36,326 nucleotides of DNA from AC-32 sp963746155 (GTDB lineage: Bacteria > Actinomycetota > Thermoleophilia > Gaiellales > Gaiellaceae). Under the pieces are notes generated by a model. That model did no database searches and had not been told where the DNA came from. It saw only the letters and a list, made by a program, of their open reading frames with translations. Below, piece by piece: positions 10,971-17,347 of this stretch. The DNA is taken from positions 1-36,326 of the forward strand of contig CAVVAB010000002.1 of NCBI GenBank assembly GCA_963746155.1, written 5' to 3'. A program made the translations under genes and the position numbers. Each line of letters opens with the position of its first letter. Position 1 is the stretch's first letter.

Positions 10971-11013
10971 GTCACACCGTCCTCACCTCCTCCGGCGACG
11001 GTAGGCGAGAAAT

Positions 11014-11031
11014 CGTCACGCGTGGGTGACG
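11014..11031 (-). terminator. Weak hairpin after nucleotidyltransferase gene
   Basis: CGTCAC / GTGACG with a 6-base loop, followed on the minus strand by ATTTCT. It lies in the 84-base gap before comF and could be a modest terminator or an operator-like dyad. Confidence 0.3.
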
Positions 11032-11054
11032 CGGGTGTGACGAATGTGTGCCGG

Positions 11055-11786
11055 CTACTCGGAGGTTCCGAAGCTCCGGTCGGCCTCGGCGAGGCTCTCC
11101 GGCGTGCCGATGTCGATCCAGCGCCCGGGCAGGTGCCACGCATACACCGGCGTGCGCGTGTACAGCCACTCGATGAGCCGGCCCGGCTGGTCCGAGTTGT
11201 TCCCCTCCGCGAGGTATTCGCCGACGAGCGGGAGGACCGCGCGCGGATAGAAGTAGAGCGCGATGCCGGCCAGCGTGGAGACCGGATGATCGGGCTTCTC
11301 CTCGAACGACGTCACGCGCTGGTCCGAGTCGACGCTGATCGAGCTGTAGCGCTTTATCGCTTCGAGGTCGCCCGTGTCGTGGACGGCGATGATCGCCGCA
11401 TCCCGCTCCTGTCCGAACCGCACGAAATCGTCCAGAGACTCGGTGAAGAGGTTGTCGCCGGCCGCCACGAGCAGGTCGTCCTCGACGCCCTGCGTCCTGA
11501 TCACAAGGTCGAGGTCGCCGATCGCGCCGAGCCGGTCGTCCTCGCTCGACGTTCCGTCGTCGACCACCTCGATCGGCGCCTCCTGCTGCTCCGCCCAGGC
11601 CCGGAAGTGCGGCGCGAACTTCGCGTTGGTGACGACGTAGACCGTCGAGAGCGCGGAGAGCGGAAGCTGATCGAGGAGGTGCTCGAGGATCGGACGCCCG
11701 CCGACCTCGAGCAGCGGCTTCGGCCGGTCGAGCGTCAGCGGGTAGAGCCGCGTCGCGTAGCCGGCCGCGAGAACCAGCGCCTTCAC
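11055..11786 (-). CDS. Sugar-1-phosphate nucleotidyltransferase (RmlA/GalU-like)
   Basis: A 243-residue nucleotidyltransferase that should couple a sugar-1-phosphate to NTP for NDP-sugar synthesis. The N-terminal signature LVLAAGYATRLYPLT with KPLLEVGGRPI is the nucleotide-binding loop (a YATR variant of GxGTR). AAGDNLF carries the metal-binding Asp, and SFEEKPDHP and WIDIGTPESL are typical later motifs. The GTG start at 11786 overlaps the mtnA stop by four bases (GTGA), so the two are translationally coupled. No product sugar can be assigned. A second, different nucleotidyltransferase lies at 15302-15997. Confidence 0.85.
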   Translation of the reverse strand: MKALVLAAGYATRLYPLTLDRPKPLLEVGGRPILEHLLDQLPLSALSTVYVVTNAKFAPHFRAWAEQQEAPIEVVDDGTSSEDDRLGAIGDLDLVIRTQGVEDDLLVAAGDNLFTESLDDFVRFGQERDAAIIAVHDTGDLEAIKRYSSISVDSDQRVTSFEEKPDHPVSTLAGIALYFYPRAVLPLVGEYLAEGNNSDQPGRLIEWLYTRTPVYAWHLPGRWIDIGTPESLAEADRSFGTSE

Positions 11787-12742
11787 GCTGCCACCGGCCT
11801 CGGGAGGCTGGCCGCGTACGGGCGACGGTGCACGCCCTGCTCCGTCACGATCGCCGTGATCAGCTCGGCAGGCGTGACGTCGAACGCCGGGTTGCGCGCC
11901 GGGAACCGAGCGCTCACCTCGGCCGGATCGCGCTCCTCGATCGGGATCTCAGCACCAGTCGCCGTCGCCAGGTCGACCGTCGAGGTCGGCGCGACGACAT
12001 AGAAGGGAACCTCGTGCCGCCCCGAGAGAACCGCAAGCGGGTACGTGCCGATCTTGTTCGCGGTGTCGCCGTTCGCGGCGATCCGGTCGGCGCCGACGAG
12101 CACGCAGTCGACCTCGCCGCTCGCAAGGATGTGGCCGGCCGCAGAGTCGGCGATCACCGTGTGCGGGATCCCGGCGGCCTCGAGCTCCCACGCGGTCAGC
12201 CGCGCGCCCTGGAGTAGCGGCCGCGTCTCGTCCACGAACACGTGCTGGACGAGCCCCTGCCTCCACGCTTCCTGCAGCGCGCCCAGCGCGCTCCCCTGGC
12301 CGCCCGTCGCCAGCCCGCCCGTGTTGCAGTGCGTCAGCGCGCGGCTCCCCTCGGCGATCAGCGCGGCCGCGTGCACGCTCATCTGGCGGCAGCGCTCGAC
12401 CTCCTCCGCGTGGAGCTCCCGGGCCCGCTCGGCCGGATCGGCGGCCGCGCGCACCTCTCGCAAGGCCCAGGCAAGGTTCGCCGCCGTGGGCCGCGCCACT
12501 TCCAGGCGAGCCGAGGCCGCGTCGAGGTCCTCCCCACGCCCGGCCGCGAGCGCGTACCCGTAGGCAGCGGCGATCCCGATCGCAGGAGCGCCCCTGACCG
12601 CGAGCGTCCGGATCGCATCCGCCACATCGCCCGAGGAATCGCAGACGAGCTCGACCTCCTCGTCAGGCAATCGCCGCTGGTCGAGCAGGACGACGCGGTC
12701 GCTCTCGAGGCGCAGGATCCGCTCCGGGGCCAACACGCGCAT
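11783..12742 (-). CDS. mtnA: S-methyl-5-thioribose-1-phosphate isomerase
   Basis: Converts methylthioribose-1-phosphate to methylthioribulose-1-phosphate in the methionine salvage pathway. The 319-residue protein shows AVRGAPAIGIAAAYGYAL near the N-terminus, the catalytic Cys in LTHCNTGGLA, and the catalytic Asp in GADRIAANGDTANKIGTYPL. It is related to eIF2B-alpha subunits, but the Cys/Asp pair supports MtnA. I chose the ATG at 12742 (MRVLAPERIL) because the open frame upstream overlaps the divergent GNAT gene and is not conserved-looking. AGTGAGG eight bases upstream may be its ribosome site. No other salvage gene (mtnK, mtnB, mtnP) is in the window. Confidence 0.93.
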   Translation of the reverse strand: MRVLAPERILRLESDRVVLLDQRRLPDEEVELVCDSSGDVADAIRTLAVRGAPAIGIAAAYGYALAAGRGEDLDAASARLEVARPTAANLAWALREVRAAADPAERARELHAEEVERCRQMSVHAAALIAEGSRALTHCNTGGLATGGQGSALGALQEAWRQGLVQHVFVDETRPLLQGARLTAWELEAAGIPHTVIADSAAGHILASGEVDCVLVGADRIAANGDTANKIGTYPLAVLSGRHEVPFYVVAPTSTVDLATATGAEIPIEERDPAEVSARFPARNPAFDVTPAELITAIVTEQGVHRRPYAASLPRPVAA

Positions 12743-12759
12743 GACTGTAGCCTCACTGC

Positions 12760-13269
12760 GTGCCGGACCCGAGCTTTCGCCCCGAGACGCCCAACGATCA
12801 TGACCGGATCCGTGAACTGACAACGGCTGCGTTCGGGCGGGAACAGGAGGCGCGCGTCGTCGACGCCATCCGTGACTCCGAGAACTTCGTCCCGGAGCTA
12901 TCGCTCGTCGCCGAGCTCGACGGCCAGGTCGTCGGCCACGTGATGTTGAGCTACGTCGGCCTCGACGGCGACGCGAGGCGTGTGCTCGCGCTCGGGCCGC
13001 TCAGCGTCGCACCGGAGCACCAGAGCACGGGCGTCGGCGGCGCGCTCACCCGCGAGGCGCTTCGGCGAGCCGATGACCGTGGCGAGCCGCTCGTGCTCCT
13101 CCTCGGCCACCCGACCTACTACCCCCGCTTCGGCTTTCGCCCCGGGGACGAGCTCGGCCTCGCGCGGCCCGACGAAGACACACCCGCCGAGGCCTTCATG
13201 GCAATCCCGTTGCGAGCGTACGACCCGACCCTGAGCGGTCGGGTCGTCTTCCCGCCCGCGTTCTCCTAG
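12760..13269 (+). CDS. GNAT-family N-acetyltransferase (YhbS-like)
   Basis: A 169-residue acetyltransferase. FRPETPNDHDRIRELTTAAF is the N-terminal strand and helix; LGPLSVAPEHQSTGVGGAL carries the acetyl-CoA-binding loop; and LLGHPTYYPRFGFRPG is the C-terminal motif typical of the YhbS branch. The substrate is unknown. It starts with GTG at 12760, only 17 bases from the divergent mtnA ATG, and has no Shine-Dalgarno sequence. TAGCCT at 12748-12753 sits where a -10 box would make the mRNA begin at the GTG (leaderless). Its TAG stop overlaps the ahcY stop (CTAG, 13266-13269), and a strong hairpin lies within its last 50 bases. Confidence 0.88.
   Translation: MPDPSFRPETPNDHDRIRELTTAAFGREQEARVVDAIRDSENFVPELSLVAELDGQVVGHVMLSYVGLDGDARRVLALGPLSVAPEHQSTGVGGALTREALRRADDRGEPLVLLLGHPTYYPRFGFRPGDELGLARPDEDTPAEAFMAIPLRAYDPTLSGRVVFPPAFS
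13220..13247. terminator. Perfect 11-bp-stem hairpin between convergent GNAT and ahcY
   Basis: ACGACCCGACC at 13220-13230 pairs perfectly with 13237-13247 around a 6-base loop. It lies inside the 3' end of the GNAT coding sequence and, for ahcY, 19 bases beyond its stop. Neither side has a U-tract. As a symmetrical stem at a convergent junction it could stop or stabilise both transcripts. Confidence 0.5.
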
Positions 13270-14534
13270 GTGCCCTCGTCCCAGGAGGCGAGGTACTTGG
13301 CCTGCTCCTCGGTGAGCTGGTCTACGGCGATGCCCATCGTCGCGAGCTTGAGGCGGGCGATCTCCTGATCGATGTCCTCGGGCACCGGGTAGACCTTCCG
13401 CTCGAGGCTCGTCGCGTTGCCGACCATGTACTCGGCCGACAGGGCCTGGTTGGCGAACGACATGTCCATGACCTGAGCCGGATGCCCCTCCGCCGCGGCG
13501 AGGTTCACGAGGCGGCCGTCCGCGATGAGGTAGATCCGGCGGCCGTCCTCGAGCCGGAACTCGTCGACAAGCTGGCGCAGGGTGCGCGTCTCGACGGCGA
13601 GCGAGCGGAGCGCCGGGATATCGATCTCGACGTTGAAGTGGCCCGTGTTCGCCAGCACCGCGCCGTCCTTCATGCGCTCCATGTGCTCCTGCCGGATGAC
13701 CGACTTGTCGCCGGTCGCGGTCACGAAGATGTCGCCCGCCTCGGCGGCCGCTGCCATCGGCAGCACCTCGTAGCCGTCCATCGCGGCCTCGAGCGCGCGC
13801 AGCGGGTCGACCTCGGTGACGATCACGTGCGAGCCCATCCCCTTCGCGCGCAACGCCACGCCGCGGCCGCACCAGCCGTAGCCGGCGACGACGAACTTGC
13901 GCCCGGCGAGCAGGATGTTCGTGGCGCGGATGATCCCGTCGATCGTCGACTGGCCCGTGCCGTAGCGGTTGTCGAAGAAGTGCTTCGTCTTGGCGTCGTT
14001 GACCGCGATCACAGGGAACCCGAGCGCGCCGTCGCGCTCGAGGGCTCGCAGTCGGATCACGCCCGTCGTCGTCTCCTCGGTGCCGCCGACGATGTCGCCG
14101 AGCTGCTCGCGCCGATGCGAATGCAGGACGCCGATGACGTCGGCGCCGTCGTCCATCGTCAGCTGCGGCTTGTGGTCGACGGCCGCCTCGATGTGCTTGT
14201 AGTACGTGTCGTTGTCCTCGCCCTTGATCGCGAAGGTGGCGATGTCGTACTCCTCGACGAGCGCCGCGGCCACGTCGTCCTGGGTGGAGAGCGGGTTCGA
14301 GGCGCAGAGCACGACGTCGGCGCCGCCGTCCTTGAGCGTCCGCATCAGGTTCGCGGTCTCGCTCGTGACGTGCAGGCAGGCGGAGACGCGGTAGCCGGCG
14401 AGCGTTTGCTCGCGCTGGAAGCGGTCTCTGATCGCGGCCAGCACGGGCATCTGCCGGTCGGCCCACTCGATCCGGCTCAGGCCGTCGGCCGCGAGCGCGA
14501 GATCCTTTACGTCGTGTCGTCGAGTCGTCGCCAT
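13266..14534 (-). CDS. ahcY: S-adenosylhomocysteine hydrolase
   Basis: Splits S-adenosylhomocysteine to adenosine and homocysteine, relieving methyltransferase inhibition. The 422-residue protein has the substrate-domain motifs ACLHVTSETANL and ASNPLSTQDDVAAAL, the VNDAKTKHFFDNRYGTGQS segment with its catalytic Lys and Asn, the NAD-binding loop VVAGYGWCGRG and the ANTGHFNVEID motif. It is the shorter form without the roughly 40-residue insertion of many proteobacterial enzymes and ends YLASWDEGT rather than the usual YRY tail. GGAGAGGA precedes the ATG at 14534. It follows merR by 25 bases, leaving no room for an SAH riboswitch. Confidence 0.96.
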   Translation of the reverse strand: MATTRRHDVKDLALAADGLSRIEWADRQMPVLAAIRDRFQREQTLAGYRVSACLHVTSETANLMRTLKDGGADVVLCASNPLSTQDDVAAALVEEYDIATFAIKGEDNDTYYKHIEAAVDHKPQLTMDDGADVIGVLHSHRREQLGDIVGGTEETTTGVIRLRALERDGALGFPVIAVNDAKTKHFFDNRYGTGQSTIDGIIRATNILLAGRKFVVAGYGWCGRGVALRAKGMGSHVIVTEVDPLRALEAAMDGYEVLPMAAAAEAGDIFVTATGDKSVIRQEHMERMKDGAVLANTGHFNVEIDIPALRSLAVETRTLRQLVDEFRLEDGRRIYLIADGRLVNLAAAEGHPAQVMDMSFANQALSAEYMVGNATSLERKVYPVPEDIDQEIARLKLATMGIAVDQLTEEQAKYLASWDEGT

Positions 14535-14559
14535 GCGTTGGGTCCTCTCCGTTGCGGTT

Positions 14560-14883
14560 TCAGGCGGCGAGAAGCCGCTCGTGCTTGCGCTGTTCCCAGT
14601 CGAGCGCCGAGAGCTCGGTCCCGGCGAGCCAGCTGTCGACGGCCGCTCGAAGCTCGGGCTCGCGGCGCAGCCTGGCGGCGAACGCCATCTCGGTCAGCTC
14701 GACTCCGAACCGGCGCCGCAGCTCGCGCAGCGACCGGAGCTGGTTCAGCTCGCGCAGGCCGTAGAGGCGATAGCCGCCGCCGCTTCTCGTCGGCACGACG
14801 AGCGCGGCCCGCTCGAGATAGCGGAGCATCCTCGGCGACCAGCCCGTCTGCGTCGCAGCCTCACCAACCTTCACCTCGGCCAT
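14560..14883 (-). CDS. MerR-family transcriptional regulator
   Basis: A 107-residue protein with a winged helix-turn-helix typical of MerR: KVGEAATQTGWSPRMLRYLE, then the wing GGYRLYGLRELNQLRSLREL. The C-terminal part is a short helical region with no obvious metal or drug ligand residues, so the effector is unknown. It sits between the cupin gene and ahcY in the same orientation. Because ahcY follows by 25 bases it may regulate its own operon including ahcY (inference). An imperfect dyad at 14893-14910, directly before its ATG, is a candidate binding site. Confidence 0.85.
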   Translation of the reverse strand: MAEVKVGEAATQTGWSPRMLRYLERAALVVPTRSGGGYRLYGLRELNQLRSLRELRRRFGVELTEMAFAARLRREPELRAAVDSWLAGTELSALDWEQRKHERLLAA

Positions 14884-14892
14884 GCGACAACC

Positions 14893-14910
14893 TTAACACA
14901 CTTGTGTCAA
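14893..14910. promoter_or_regulatory. Imperfect dyad upstream of merR, candidate operator with TTGACA
   Basis: TTAACAC and GTGTCAA (one mismatch) flank a 4-base centre. The right arm, read on the minus strand, is TTGACA, a consensus -35 hexamer that overlaps the cupin stop codon. No convincing -10 box occurs 16-19 bases further. Autoregulation by the adjacent MerR protein is plausible but unproven. Confidence 0.4.
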
Positions 14911-15305
14911 TCGCTTTCTGCCCGACCGTAGCGATCCTCGAGGCGAACCACGTCGTCGAGCTCCGGGGTCGAGACCTCCAGGATGGTCGTGTCCTCGACC
15001 GCCGAGAGCCGGTGGACGGTCCCCGGGGGGAAGCGGAACGACGCTCCCGGCCCGACGACCTCCGTCGCCAGGATCGACTCGCCGGGCGCGCCGAGCTCGA
15101 TGTCGGCGCGGCCCTCGAGCACGTACCACGCCTCGTCCTTCTCCTTGTGGAACTGGAGGCTGAGCGACTCGCCGGCCTTGACGAAGATCAGCTTGCCGAC
15201 GTAGCTCTCGGCGACGGCGAAGATCAGCTCGTGGCCCCACGGCTTCTCGACGCGCTCCTGCTCGGAGGCGAAGCGCTCGATGCCGCTGCGGCTCGGGGTG
15301 GTCAC
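14907..15305 (-). CDS. Cupin-domain protein, mannose-6-phosphate isomerase-like
   Basis: A 132-residue single-domain cupin: KPWGHELIFAVAE near the N-terminus, then LSLQFHKEKDEAWYVLEG (cupin motif 1 with His and Glu metal ligands) and FPPGTVHRLSA (motif 2 His). It resembles the C-terminal domain of bifunctional mannose-1-phosphate guanylyltransferase/isomerases. The GTG at 15305 overlaps the nucleotidyltransferase stop by four bases (GTGA), which decided the start; an open frame continues upstream but runs antisense-like. With the preceding nucleotidyltransferase and Ugd it likely serves sugar-nucleotide metabolism for surface polysaccharide (inference). Confidence 0.85.
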   Translation of the reverse strand: MTTPSRSGIERFASEQERVEKPWGHELIFAVAESYVGKLIFVKAGESLSLQFHKEKDEAWYVLEGRADIELGAPGESILATEVVGPGASFRFPPGTVHRLSAVEDTTILEVSTPELDDVVRLEDRYGRAESD

Positions 15306-15997
15306 GCGGTTGACGGCCAGCCGGGGTTGGCGGCGAGATGCTCGTCGGCGAGGCGTAGGTCCTTCGGCGTGTTGACCGTCAGCCACATGCCCTCGTGCCG
15401 GTGCGCGGCCAGACGCCCCTCCGACGCGAGCGCGGGAAACAGCGTCGTCTCGTGGTCTCCGCGCTCGGGCAACCGCTCGAGCGCCTCCTCGCCAAGGGCG
15501 TAGACCCCGCAGCTGACCCAGTTGTCGAGCTCCGGCGCCTCGCTGAAGCCGGTCACGCGGTCGCCGTCGAGCTCGACCACGCCGAACGGCGAGCGGAGCG
15601 GGACGACGGTGATCGTCGCCGCCGCGTCGCTGGAGCCCTGCGTCGCGAGCAGCTGCGCGAGATCGACGTCGACGAGCTCGTCGCCGTTCATTGCGAGCAC
15701 GTCGCCGCTCTCGAGTCGGGCCGACGACGCGAAGCGCAGCCCGCCGCCGCGGCCGAGCGGCTCGGGCTCTCCGGCCGCGACGATCTCCGGCCCGAGGTTT
15801 CCGATCGCCGCTTCGAACGCGGCCTCCTGCCCCGCGACGCAGCTGACGATCACCCGGTCGACGCCGACGGCCGCCAGCTGCTCGACCTGGTACGCGGCGA
15901 GCGGACGGCCGCCGACCTCGACCAGCGCCTTCGGACGGCCCTCGGCGGCCTCGCCGAGCCGCTCGGCCTTGCCGCCGGCGAGGATGATCGCTTCCAC
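15302..15997 (-). CDS. Nucleotidyltransferase, mannose-1-phosphate guanylyltransferase-like
   Basis: A 231-residue protein of the NTP-transferase family: AIILAGGKAERLGEAAEGRPKA with VEVGGRPLAAYQ forms the nucleotide-binding loop, LAMNGDELVDVDL holds the metal-binding Asp, and MWLTVNTPKDLRLAD is the late motif. The loop GGKAERLG departs from the classical GxGTRLxPLT, and the protein is shorter than most GDP-mannose enzymes. The GTG start at 15997 shares one base with the ugd stop (TAGTG). The neighbouring cupin may supply the isomerase half, mimicking a split ManC-type pair (inference). Confidence 0.82.
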   Translation of the reverse strand: MEAIILAGGKAERLGEAAEGRPKALVEVGGRPLAAYQVEQLAAVGVDRVIVSCVAGQEAAFEAAIGNLGPEIVAAGEPEPLGRGGGLRFASSARLESGDVLAMNGDELVDVDLAQLLATQGSSDAAATITVVPLRSPFGVVELDGDRVTGFSEAPELDNWVSCGVYALGEEALERLPERGDHETTLFPALASEGRLAAHRHEGMWLTVNTPKDLRLADEHLAANPGWPSTA

Positions 15998-17325
15998 TAA
16001 TCCTGGAGCTCGGGCTCGCGCTCTTCAGTCTCGGGGAGCGCGGAGAGCGGCGAGGCGGCGCGGCCGATCCCCTCGTAGGTGAACCCGGCCTCGCGCACGG
16101 CCTCGGGATCGAGGAGGTTCCGTCCGTCCACGATCACCGGCCGCTTCATCGCCTTCCGCACGTCGTCGGAGGCGAGCGAGCGGAGCTCGTCCCACTCGGT
16201 CACGATCACGGCCGCGTCGGCGCCGGAGACGGCGTCGAGCACGCTGTCGCAGAACGTCACGCCCTGGAGCAGGCGGCTCGCGTCGGCAACCGGGTCCCAC
16301 GCGCGCACGTGGGCGCCTTCGGCCAGCAGCCTCGACGCCAGCACGAGCGACGGCGCCTCGCGGAGGTCGTCGGTGTTCGGCTTGAACGCGAGGCCGAGGA
16401 GCGCGACGGTCTTCCCGCGCAGCTCGCCGATGTGCTTCTTCAGCTTGCCGATCACCCGCCGCTTCTGAAGCTCGTTGACCTCGATCACGGCGTTGAGCAG
16501 CTGGAAGTGGTACCCGGAGTTGGACGCGAGCTGTTTCAGCGCGACGCCGTCCTTCGGGAAGCAGCTCCCGCCCCAGCCGATTCCGGCGCGCAGGAAGTGC
16601 GGCCCGAGCCGATGGTCGAGCCCGACGCCCTTCGCCACCTCGACGACGTCCGCGCCGGTCGCCTCGCAGACGTTTGCGATCTCGTTGATGAAGCTGATCC
16701 GCGTCATCAGGAACGCGTTGGCCGCGAGCTTGATCATCTCCGCGGAGGCGACGTCGACCTCGACGATCGGCGCATCGAGCGGTTCGTACAGCGCCGCCAC
16801 CGCGGCAGCGTCTGCCTCGGTGAACGCGCCGACGACCACGCGGTCGGGCTTCATGAAGTCGCGGACGGCCGTGCCCTCCGAGAGGAACTCGGGGTTCGAG
16901 GCGTAGCCGACGTGGTCGAGCCCGCGCGTGCTGAGAGCGGCCAGCACCTTCTCTCCGGTCCCGACCGGGACGGTGCTCTTCATGATCAGGATCGCGCGCT
17001 CGGTGGGCACGGGGAGCTGGTCGACGACGTTCCAGACAGCCGAGAGGTCGGCGTCGCCGGAGTAGGTCGGCGGCGTGCCGACACAGACGAACATGAGTCT
17101 CGCGTCGGAGAGGTCGGCGACGTCGAGCGTGAACGAGATCCGATCGCGGTTGCGCTGGATCAGCTCCTCCAGCTCCGGCTCGTGGAGCGGCATGCGGCCC
17201 GCCTGCAGGGCCTCGACCCGCTCGGGAAGGATGTCCCGGATCACGACCTCGTGGCCGAGCTCGGCGAAGCAGGCGCCGGTGACGAGGCCGACCCAGCCGG
17301 CCCCGAAGATCCCAATTGCAGGCAT
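15997..17325 (-). CDS. ugd: UDP-glucose 6-dehydrogenase
   Basis: Oxidises UDP-glucose to UDP-glucuronate, a precursor of envelope polysaccharides. The 442-residue protein begins MPAIGIFGAGWVGLVTGACF (NAD-binding fold), has STVPVGTG and NPEFLSEGTAVRDFMKPDRV in the centre, the catalytic cysteine in GWGGSCFPKD, and LLGLAFKPNTDDLREAPS in the C-terminal UDP-binding domain. I chose the ATG at 17325, 22 bases after the LCP gene. It heads a coupled trio (ugd, nucleotidyltransferase, cupin). A GDP-mannose or other NDP-sugar dehydrogenase cannot be fully excluded from sequence alone. Confidence 0.92.
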   Translation of the reverse strand: MPAIGIFGAGWVGLVTGACFAELGHEVVIRDILPERVEALQAGRMPLHEPELEELIQRNRDRISFTLDVADLSDARLMFVCVGTPPTYSGDADLSAVWNVVDQLPVPTERAILIMKSTVPVGTGEKVLAALSTRGLDHVGYASNPEFLSEGTAVRDFMKPDRVVVGAFTEADAAAVAALYEPLDAPIVEVDVASAEMIKLAANAFLMTRISFINEIANVCEATGADVVEVAKGVGLDHRLGPHFLRAGIGWGGSCFPKDGVALKQLASNSGYHFQLLNAVIEVNELQKRRVIGKLKKHIGELRGKTVALLGLAFKPNTDDLREAPSLVLASRLLAEGAHVRAWDPVADASRLLQGVTFCDSVLDAVSGADAAVIVTEWDELRSLASDDVRKAMKRPVIVDGRNLLDPEAVREAGFTYEGIGRAASPLSALPETEEREPELQD

Positions 17326-17347
17326 TTCTCGCGTCACGCGCCGCACA

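Noticed and set aside
9696..12002. A 768-codon plus-strand open frame across hpf, comF and the nucleotidyltransferase
   Set aside because: It runs antisense over three recognisable genes and their junctions, with no recognisable domain. Similar long antisense frames at 2505-3725, 13482-15503 and 21519-23543 were rejected for the same reason.
14535..14559. SAH or SAM riboswitch before ahcY or the MetE-like genes
   Set aside because: Only 25 bases precede ahcY, and the MetE-like genes overlap their upstream neighbours, leaving no room for an aptamer.
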